Translations under genes and position numbers: made by a program
Part shown: piece by piece, positions 56,056 to 64,000 of the stretch
How positions within the stretch are numbered: the first letter of the stretch is position 1
Layout of the letters: every line of letters starts with the position of its first letter
Notes under the pieces: model-generated
What the model saw: the letters and a program-made list of their open reading frames with translations, nothing else
The model's database searches: none
Told to the model about the DNA's origin: nothing
Assembly: GCA_004369045.1 (NCBI GenBank)
Contig: ML213505.1
Location: 720,591 to 784,590, forward strand
DNA length: 64,000 nucleotides
From: Heliocybe sulcata
Lineage: Eukaryota; Basidiomycota; Agaricomycetes; Gloeophyllales; Gloeophyllaceae
Direction: 5' to 3'

Positions 56056-57435
56056 CTAGTCTTTTGGTTCTCCGACTGGTTCCCATCCTTGCGACAGTGT
56101 TTTGGATGGAGTGTTTCCGCCATGAGAAGAGTTTGGCGTTCTACCTTGGAGCCCCGCGTCCTGAGGCCCGCTACTGCTACTCGATTGTGAGAAAGGACGG
56201 TACAAGGGCCTTCGTTGCTGAGCAGAGGGAGGCACAACCTATTGGAAGACTCAGAATATATAATAAAATGATGGGACACCCTAACTTACAGCGACAACTG
56301 GCTGAAGGTAGTCAGCAGAACCTGTGACGTCCTGGGCATTGTAGAATTCAAGCAGAATCGCCAAGGCATCTGACCAGTCCTCGTCGATTACTTCTGTCTA
56401 ACGATATATATACTGACCATGCTTACCTGCTACTCCAGCTAATTCGACTTCATTGAATGCAAAGTGCTCTATCGCAAACCGAGATGCATTTGGTGACGTT
56501 GCTTTGTGCGACGGCGGAGTAGGTAGTGAAGAAACAGGTGCAGGCGAAGACAGTCGGGCATCAAGGGATGCAGATTGGGGACCTTCTGCTACCCGCTGTG
56601 CTAGAATGTAGCAAGCTGCCGCGATCACGCGAGGGGGGTACAATATGCACAGAGGTGTCCGATACCTGATCGAATGAATGAGTGATGTCGTCTATGCATG
56701 CACCACGTAAGATAATTACGAGTCGCTCGCAAAACTCCATGCATATTCTTGTACTTTGAATTCGTCGGGATGGGCGTCAAAAAGGTCAGCGAGTTCCGCG
56801 TGAGGGTTGTCTACCACGAAATCAAAACATAAAGCTTCTAGTAAGGCCTCTTCCGTCTGTAGAATCATGACTTGACACAATTCCACTTCCTAGTACAACC
56901 TTCAGTGTCCAAACGTAGAGGTGCTGGGAGAGAGGCGTACAGGGCTGTCTGGCGGTACTTGACTAGCTTCAACGCCCGCAACTTTCATGTGGTACACTTT
57001 TGCTACATCGCGCAGTTTTCTACCGCACTCTTCGGTCTTAGTGACCAGAAAGATGCATGACGCAGCGACATCCTGTAATTCTACCATTACGAGGGATTCA
57101 GATGCGATGGTCAGAACGCACTTGTCGGTGGTAGTCCTCCATAGAGTAACGCATGTAGAATCGGTGGAACCAAGTTGCGGCGGTAAACATAGCTGAGCCA
57201 GGGCTGAAGTTCAGCTGAATTTTAGTGGATCAGCAAGGCCAAGGCCTGTCTGTAGGTAATCTCACAGTGCGAGGGACGTTCCCAGGCGGAACAGGAACTC
57301 GACCCCTCGAGCACGGTCATACAATTCCTTCTCAAGAGAGATGCCTGACGTCTCAGTGCTAGGAGTTGCATTCAACGCGCCTACGGGGAATAGCCATTGC
57401 GAGGAGGACGGCGAGGAGTAGCCTACAGCACCCAT
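56056..57435 (-). CDS. Cyclin K/CTK2-like cyclin, partner of a transcriptional CDK
   Basis: Regulatory subunit for a kinase that phosphorylates the RNA polymerase II C-terminal domain (CTDK-I or P-TEFb type). Start at 57435: MGAVGYSSPSSSQWLFPVGA, then GISLEKELYDRARGVEFLFR. Exons then read SAMFTAATWFHRFYMRYSME, DVAASCIFLVTKTEECGRKL and RDVAKVYHMKVAGVE, a complete first cyclin fold. An intron after PPDSP leads to EVELCQVMILQTEEALLEAL, CFDFVVDNPHAELADLFDAH and YRTPLCILYPPRVIAAACYI of the second fold. The tail reads VIDEDWSDALAILLEFYNAQ, then QRRPLYRPFSQSSSSSGPQD and ends VGEPKD at complement 56056-56058. About 340 residues and seven exons. One intron (about 56394-56426) appears to be only 33 bases. 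It could be the Ctk2 or the Pch1/cyclin T orthologue. Confidence 0.9.
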
Positions 57436-60334
57436 GGCGAAGATGCAGAGCACTGTCACTGTGGCGGAGAGCGAGTCTGTTCCTCGTGGCGTCCATGTGC
57501 GGGCGAATTCTAAAGACACCGAGAGATCCCGCACAGATCCGGCCGCAGAGGACTCTCTATTGTACCACGACAAGCTCTTGCACCCAGCTACTCATCGCCA
57601 GTTCATGATCTACGTCGTCATCTCTCAGTGCCGAGCTGATGCATCTGAACATGCGATGCTCCGTCAGACTGCCTCGCGTTTTCGCGTCTTACCGGCAAGC
57701 AGCATCGTGTTGTATTTCCGAATACTTCTCACATTCTGTCTACGGTGATACCGCCCCGAAGTTTCGAGCGCTCTTCCTCTAATACAGCCCGCTAAGATTA
57801 CGGCAGAAGCTCTGACTTCCGCGATCCTCCCTGTTCACGTTGTCGCGGCGCATTCTGTTCTTATTGGCCGGATGCTATGCATTGCATCAACTCCTACTCG
57901 ACCATATGGTGCGGGGCATGTCCACTGCATGCACTTGGAAGCGGCGCGGCGGATTTCGGATATACCTAGGCGCAATTCCCCCCTTCTGTCTCTGGTTGCA
58001 CCGCCAGTTTTTGTGGCTCCACAGGACGCCAGCTTCTGTATAGCTTCAACTGGCCGCAGTGACGTCTCGCACCAGGATCATCCTGCATGTACAGTCCGGG
58101 CAGGATCTGCACCAATTACTCGGAAGACCTTGTGAGAGATCGATGTATCTAACCCGAGGTGAATATTTGTATTGCATCTACGCTGGAGCTCTCGCTAAGC
58201 TTCCATGGATCCTATTCCACGAATCTGTGTCTCATAGGAGGCAAACGACAGGTATAGCTTCCTTATTCTATTTATGGTCTACCACAATAATGTCGATGGC
58301 TTATAATAGTCCCTCTAATATACTGCCGTCCATCTGCCGGTTTATGAAGATACTGTATAGATCAGAGCCTGGTTTTGTCCCATGCTACGGCCACTTCGGT
58401 CTTAGTTGTTCAGTCCCGTCCAACGGTACACTTGACACTCATCCACAGTCGATTAGGCTACGACCGAGGATGCTACTATTTCCCTGCTCTCATCCCGGCA
58501 TGACAAGGCTTAAGAAGCAAATGCCGACCATCTGTGCTAGTGATCTTTGTCGTCCCGTATACTCTAGGATTACGGACGGGAACTTGCTTCCAATATCCGC
58601 AACGACGACGCATTTAGTTATTCTCGTCGATGGGATACCAGCCTAGCTTGGAGGTATGGCTTACGCGTCTACTTGGGCAAGGTAAGGTCGTGATACTCCA
58701 TACATTTTGTGGCACATTTACAACAGATTCTTAGATCCTACAATGAGTAAATGAGGTGGTAGTACAACAACAGGTTGGCGATCATCAATCATCTTCTGTG
58801 ACCTGGTAGCTGCCCTGCGCATGTTGGGCAATACTCTTCTCTCTTATGTACATCTGCATGACCCACGGAATCAATATGGATCAACAGTAAGAGGTGGTTC
58901 CTGCCCGCTTACCGAATGTCTCAGGAAACTGACGGCTATGGTGGTTACAAGGTGTTGGTGAGTGTATGTATGCCCTGTTGTTCCAAATCACTCACTATTG
59001 CCAGCACGTCCTTCTACAATCCGGGCAATTTGCGGGATGCATTGGACTAAACTTGCATTTCTTGTCTTCGCACTGGATCTATTTCGCGTTTTCAGTCGGT
59101 TCAGTATCTATCTTCAGCATGCCACAGAACGTTTACATACAAGTTCTTCGGGCTAAGACCAAGGTCAACATCATATCACATGACGAGGAGCGTGCAAACA
59201 CATACGAGAAGAACGACGTGACCGCACAGGCCATAGTGGACATTGACTCTGTTGGGTCAATGGTCAGTAAGGCGCATGGTCCGTCGTCCAAGACATACCG
59301 GCGCTCTTTGCACATTGCTGCTGAATGGGGACGAACTGACTTGAGATCTCGCAGAGGTATGATGAGCTGGGTAGTCTGTGCCTCTAGTACGGGCATTTAT
59401 ACTCTTCCGGAAGCTTTCCAGATGCAAATTCATTTTCTACCCGACGAGAGGAATATTGGACGCGTCCTGACACAGGATAACGTCGGATCGGTCCTACCGT
59501 TGTGAGTACATCGACGCCAATCCATCGTATATCTTCACGAAGATCGCTCATAGCCGAATATGTCCCAGATGGTGCGATGCCAGATTCCCGAACCTTGGGT
59601 TCATCTGCCCTGGCGATCATTCTCCCTCCGAGTATGACGCTGTACGCCGCAGCGAGTATTTGCGGTAGTAACACGCGAGATACGCTAAAACGTTAAAACC
59701 CAAATCTTTGGTCCGAGGTTTTGCTATCTGATTAGAAGCGCACCGGGCCACTGGTACGGACATCCGGGACTCGAAGTGGGCGTACATAGGACCAACGCAG
59801 TTATGAATACGTGTATATCTCTCAATACACAGCCAACAACCATTTTTAGGAGCACTCTTGTCTGCGGACTGTCCTTCCCGCTGCCTTTGGGACTACAAGC
59901 TAGACGGTAATGAGCAAATACTCTCATATATCATCTTACCACCACAATGGAAAGCTTACGTTGGTTTCCCTGCTTCGCCATTTCATGTAGTTCCTCCGAA
60001 CCACCGTATCGGACTCACCACTCCTGTGGATGCGTGCGCTGACTGAGCTGAAACGCGGGGCGTTTTATCGCATGTCGCGGCGGATTCCAAACTTCATATG
60101 ATAGCAGTCGCATCCAGCGTTGTGCCGCAGGAGCATACGACGCATTGTAGCTCCTGTAGAGTTTGAAACTTACGAAGGGGGGCGTTCCCACACGCCTCGA
60201 CGAGATCTCAATCGCCCATCAGGAGAATCAGTCCCGTACGATTTATCGCAAACTTTATCGCCCAGCTGAGATACGACGCAACACGCGTGTTTGGAACAAA
60301 TAATACTACACAAGACCTGCTGGAACGTACGGTA
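57436..60334. other. 2.9 kb gene-poor interval
   Basis: Largest empty stretch of the window. Two moderately long frames on the plus strand (58059-58646 and 58966-59505) have no recognisable motif and odd composition for this genome, so I do not call them genes. No terminal repeats, polyprotein motifs or tRNA were found by eye. Confidence 0.4.
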
Positions 60335-61864
60335 TCATCCTGCAAACATGCCGACGAGATACTGGCTCACACCCTCAGGAGTGAGAATACCGACATCCGA
60401 AAATACGAGCGAGATAAGATCCGGCCTGCAATACACATGTGAATTCGAGCCTCGGGGAAGGTAGAAGGCAGGACGAACATAGTATAGTCTACCTTTGGAT
60501 TCCGGAGGATCTGCTCAGGGGTCATAGCCCGTTGTGATGAAGAAGCAGAGCTTTCCGATCTCCGAATAGCCAGCTGTCTTGGGAGCACGGGATTAGAAGA
60601 AGTCGACGGAGCGACGGATGGTCTCGCAGCTAGTACCGGAGACAAGCGCTGTGCATGCCTTGGGAACGATAGGATATCGTCAGTGTGCGTGGGCAGATCA
60701 TACTGCGATAGCGGAAAAAGACGATGGAACTTGTAGCTACTATATGTGAGCAGATCGTCGCGCGGAAGGATGATGAATTATCTTACCTTTCCGCCAGAGC
60801 GTAGAATGGCTTTTTGAAAGCTTTCGATATTATTGCAATCTGATTGCTGCCCACAGCGTTGATGAGGCCGCCGCTTTCGACGACGGCTTCAGAGCCGACA
60901 AGGATAAAGTCGACCATATCCATGACATACGCCACGGCTGAATCCAGTACCATGGTGCATGGTATACCGGCGGCAGTCAAAGCCTCATAGGTTTTGACGC
61001 TAGAAAGAGTATAGGAACCACGTTACAACCACGCTCCCAGGCAAATGGATATTCGGTCCGTACCCAAGGCCACGAGGTCTGGCTTCCGTCACATAGACGG
61101 ATATTCGCTTCTGCTTGTGGGCCCGAAGCAGTGTTTGCATCACGACTCGAGAATATGAATGTGTTAGTATCTGCACCCAGGTTCAGCTTCGATTCTCGGA
61201 TCAAGTGCCTTGAACGAATAGTTACCACGGAGTCATCTTTTATGAAGTCTAAAGCCAGCTCGGATATTTTACTGCGATATGTTAGTGCTTCGGCGGCGTA
61301 TTTTTGGCCTTGTTTGACCAACTCCGTCTTGAGATCGGCGAAGCTCTTGAAGTCAGGGGAATGTGTCGGTGAGCGGACATTGGAGAAGGTGGTGAATGCC
61401 TCACATCCGACTCGTGAGGGAAAAGCGTAACAAAGGCGATGAAGAGCTCAGTTCCCGCATTCAAGCTGATGGAATTGGTCGTTCGGTTTTTTAGAACTTC
61501 TGCTGCGTCATGGAGCTCTTTTACGAGCTCAAACATAGTTCCAGCTGGGAGACATGAGATAAAGTCTAGCCGCCCCATCGAGTGGCTCACCTGTGGAGTG
61601 CTCGATCAGTTCGGTGAGTGCAAGGATTGCAGCCAATGGGGTGGCAATCTGGGTAGGATTGACTGAGGTCAACTCGGACATCAGGGTATTCACATGATAC
61701 CATACATCTTCGTTTTCAAGGATACGTTGGTAAGATGCGTACACATCGAAACCATCTTGGCTTAGACTCCCGGATGGATCTTCAGGGATCGTCGCAGGTA
61801 GTGCAGATGTGCTTTTCAGAGCCTGTGCGGGGTGAAGGATCCCGGCTGCGGATGGTACAGTCAT
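60335..61864 (-). CDS. GCN3: Translation initiation factor eIF2B subunit alpha
   Basis: Regulatory subunit of the guanine-nucleotide exchange factor for eIF2; senses phosphorylated eIF2 in the general amino acid control response. The exons give FDVYASYQRILENEDV, PLAAILALTELIEHST, TMFELVKELHDAAEVLKNRT and NSISLNAGTELFIAFVTLFP. Next come VKQGQKYAAEALTYRSKISE, then the Rossmann part SRVVMQTLLRAHKQKRISVY, VTEARPRGLG, TYEALTAAGIPCTMVLDSAV and VDFILVGSEAVVESGGLINA. The end is PDLISLVFSDVGILTPEGVS then QYLVGMFAG at complement 60335-60337. The start is taken at 61864 (MTVPSAAGILHPAQALK). An in-frame ATG at 61927 is possible but passes through intron-like sequence. About 370 residues and eight or so exons. 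All conserved blocks are present, so it appears intact. Confidence 0.9.
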
Positions 61865-63298
61865 GTTTACCGGAACCTTGGGACAAAGCATTGAAGCAGA
61901 GCAATTAGTACTCTCAGGCTTACTCACTGTCAGCCGGATGTATTGCTTGACTGCTGCTCAACTGGCGTGGTGCACCGAGTCAGCAGGAGATGTGACACAA
62001 GAAGACGTGACGTGACATGCTTGAAGGTCCGCGCTGTAAGTAGGTTCATTGCAAGCTCCTTCGAGTCAGATGGGCTGTAGTTTCGCCGAGTGTGCATGCA
62101 GGTCAGGCTCTGAAGCGTAGCCGTGCGATACAATGAATAGTAAATATTACATGGATTGCCTAGTACATGGACGCGACTGCCGGGCTCGGCTGCCGAGTCT
62201 CTTGTCCGCGGCGAAGAATCACTGCAGTCAATTCAGTCGGATTCGTGGTTTGCTTTGGCGCGTTCTCCGCAGAAAATCAAATTAGAGTCGGGACTACCAG
62301 GGCACACCCATTCAATGCAAATATGTTATGGCCGGGTTGTTCCTATACGGTCTTGCGCTTGACTGCTCTTTCCAGAGCAACTGTATTGTTCGGCCGCGAA
62401 TTACTGGTCTTTCAGGATATTTCTTTTGGAGAGGCCGTGCTTCCAAGCTGCGGAGTCGTCATGCCTGGTAGGGACAGCAATGTTGTCTCGATCGTCGACC
62501 CCGACGCGTCTAGCGCTTTGTACTGGATACAGGCGTTGCCCGTGGAGACAAGGAATGGTAGGGAAGTTATCTCTTGTTTCAGATCTGACATGAAGTCATT
62601 CGCCGCATTACTATGACCATGAGTAGAAAAGCCAGTCAAGTGAGCAGGCGTGGACGCAAGGAGGAGCGCTTGTGCCACTGGCGCTGAGTAAGGTATCAGC
62701 AGATAGACTGACCTTGTGAAGGAGGGAGGGCGCTTCAAGAGCCCACACAGCGTTTCTAGGCAATCGTTTCTTGTTCTCAGGAAGCAGGGCCGACACCTGG
62801 TACGGCAGCGGCGACATTAGGGCCGGCGGATACTGCTCGGAAAGGGAATGAAGACCTTCCACCGCGGAACACTATTTCCATTTATGGAGCGGTGGAGGCA
62901 AAAATATGCCAAAGAACGCCGGACGTCGTTGCACGTTTTACGTTGACCACGGTCCTTATGCCGCCACAACCGGTTGCGATAGTCCGGGCCCAATTTTACC
63001 TGGCCCACGCCCGGGCTTGCCAGCGCGCGCCCTCAAAAGGCGACTCCTTCTCTTCAGGTTCGCCCTCCTGGCCCAGGTTCCGTACAATCTGCCGGCGCGC
63101 GTTCCATCAAGATCTACGAGCGTGCTGGCTTCAACGTGTATTGGCGGTCCATCGCTATAATAACTTATATCGGTCTGCAAGTCCGTCAGGCTCTTAGTCC
63201 ACTTCGTGAGTCCGCCTCTCTGCACAGTCTTCTGTCCTTTCATGTATTTCCTTAAGAAAGTTGCACAGCGTCGTCCACGGCGCCTCCCTCCCCCCAAA
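61865..63298. other. Interval with a possible small unknown minus-strand gene
   Basis: The right half (62412-62862) contains protein-like minus-strand text described separately. The left half shows nothing convincing. The last 90 bases before 63299 are CT/CA-rich, like a leader of the next gene. Confidence 0.35.
62412..62862 (-). CDS. Possible two-exon fragment of an unknown gene
   Basis: Minus-strand frames read LHSLSEQYPPALMSPLPYQV and KKRLPRNAVWALEAPSLLHK. A good donor and a short intron of about 30 bases follow, then PVAQALLLASTPAHLTGFST, FMSDLKQEITSLPFLVSTGN and a stop after SPKEIS. The text looks like real protein, but the 5' exons cannot be joined with confidence. Upstream fragments such as EEKESPFEGARWQARAWA before a donor at about 62999 may belong to it. 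I recognise no family. The plus-strand frame over the same bases is probably its shadow. Confidence 0.25.
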
Positions 63299-63952
63299 AT
63301 GGCCGCATCCGGTCCTCCTCCACAGCTGGTCTTTTCCAGCGATGTTCGCAATATGGATGATTGGGCCAAACGCACCGGCATTCCTCTCACCACCGCGGAT
63401 GCTCTGGGCACGAACTACGCGCGCGCACGGCGGTGGATGCTGTCCCTGAAGGCTCAGTTAATTGAAGGAAAGTGGAAAGACGTTGAGGGACAGTGGAGAG
63501 ACGTTACCCCCGCCGACCCGCGTATGCTATTCACGATCGAACTACCCACCCCATATCGTTCATCAAGTGGTCTTCCTCGGAGCCCGAATATGCGCCTGCA
63601 GCTGCCCGCGAACGCGTCGTCTTTCTTCACGCCAGACAGACGCGTCCAGTGGCAAATGGTCTTCCATAGCGCGCTCTTCCCAGCCATGCGCCATACAGTC
63701 CCGCCGATCGCAGACATCCTGCATCTGCTGCAGTGCCTGCTTACTGGCATGCTGGTTCTTGTCAAAGAGGAGCAGACGCCAGATGAGGGACTGTACCGCA
63801 CTATTCGTGCACTGCCGCCAGCAGAATGGATCAGCACCCACGAAGCCGCGCTAACCGAAGTCTTCGGTTCATCGCATTACAGGCAGCTGTTTAAAGCTGC
63901 CAGCGATCCCCGCATTGCGTTCAAGCTGGAGCACGAGCCTGCTCGTCGCTAA
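63299..63952 (+). CDS. Hypothetical protein, 217 residues, intronless
   Basis: A clean single frame starting MAASGPPPQLVFSSDVRNMD after a CT-rich leader with a favourable AAAATGG start context. It has mixed composition with Trp- and Arg-containing amphipathic stretches (RARRWMLSLKAQLIEGKWKD, VQWQMVFHSALFPAMRHTVP) and a probable helix DILHLLQCLLTGMLVLVK. No signal peptide or membrane span is certain. The end is FKLEHEPARR at TAA 63950-63952. I recognise no domain. The frame is open from 63206, but the upstream ATG lies in less convincing text. It may be a lineage-specific gene. Confidence 0.55.
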   Translation: MAASGPPPQLVFSSDVRNMDDWAKRTGIPLTTADALGTNYARARRWMLSLKAQLIEGKWKDVEGQWRDVTPADPRMLFTIELPTPYRSSSGLPRSPNMRLQLPANASSFFTPDRRVQWQMVFHSALFPAMRHTVPPIADILHLLQCLLTGMLVLVKEEQTPDEGLYRTIRALPPAEWISTHEAALTEVFGSSHYRQLFKAASDPRIAFKLEHEPARR

Positions 63953-64000
63953 CATACGATGTAAGAGTCTTGAAGGTGAGTAAATCAATTTCATCTTCTT

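Noticed and set aside
58059-58646. 195-codon plus-strand frame in the gene-poor island
   Set aside because: No recognisable motif, no leader or splice context, and mixed composition. Kept only as part of a finding.
58966-59505. 179-codon plus-strand frame
   Set aside because: No family and no supporting signals; it could be chance.

Overview
The window reads as chromosomal DNA of a filamentous basidiomycete, most likely an Agaricomycete. Genes are closely packed on both strands and almost every one is cut by several short GT-AG introns of about 45-60 bases. Intergenic gaps are mostly a few hundred bases. The proteins are ordinary fungal housekeeping proteins (Fks1-type glucan synthase, Rad3, Dpp3, Gcn3, Ptc7) mixed with lineage-type proteins such as an F-box/XPA-like fusion. 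I saw no rRNA, CRISPR, recognisable transposon or tRNA gene. All products come from reading exons and splice sites by eye, so exact intron borders are approximate unless stated.

Layout. 1-2586 (-): YME1-like mitochondrial i-AAA protease, cut by the left edge. 3028-4937 (+): M28 aminopeptidase. 5924-7543 (+): mitochondrial membrane TPR protein resembling Mgr3, the yeast Yme1 adaptor. 7685-9068 (-): galactose-1-phosphate uridylyltransferase, divergent from 9331-12831 (+): RAD3/XPD helicase. After a 2.1 kb gap, 14959-16350 (+): F-box protein with an XPA/Rad14-like C-terminal part. 17346-20292 (+): dipeptidyl peptidase III, convergent with 20516-22063 (-): PTC7-type phosphatase. 22925-25457 (-): leucine-rich-repeat protein, divergent from 25945-31846 (+): FKS1. 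32160-33128 (-): HhH-GPD DNA glycosylase, divergent from 33409-36860 (+): FHIP family protein. 37021-38187 (-): DNAJC9-like J protein. 38471-40517 (-): unknown multi-pass membrane protein. 40788-42465 (-): SET methyltransferase, divergent from 42748-43893 (+): short-chain dehydrogenase. 44080-47849 (-): large disordered protein. 48212-49931 (-): CCCH zinc-finger/coiled-coil protein, divergent from 50335-52134 (+): alpha/beta hydrolase. 52210-53279 (-): RWD protein (Gir2/RWDD1), divergent from 53476-54200 (+): mitoribosomal bS21m. 56056-57435 (-): cyclin K/CTK2-like cyclin. 60335-61864 (-): eIF2B alpha (GCN3). 63299-63952 (+): orphan ORF.

Themes. Mitochondrial functions recur: YME1, the Mgr3-like protein, PTC7, bS21m and a possible mitochondrial form of DPP III. 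DNA repair also recurs: RAD3/XPD, the F-box/XPA-like protein next to it, and an endonuclease III relative. Many neighbours are head-to-head with 200-490 bases between start codons, so shared promoters are likely. The right third (54.2-63.3 kb) is gene-poor compared with the rest. No operon or biosynthetic cluster is evident. The most interesting leads are the F-box/XPA_C fusion beside XPD, the YME1/Mgr3-like proximity, the DPP III dual start, and the natural Fks1 hot-spot residues.
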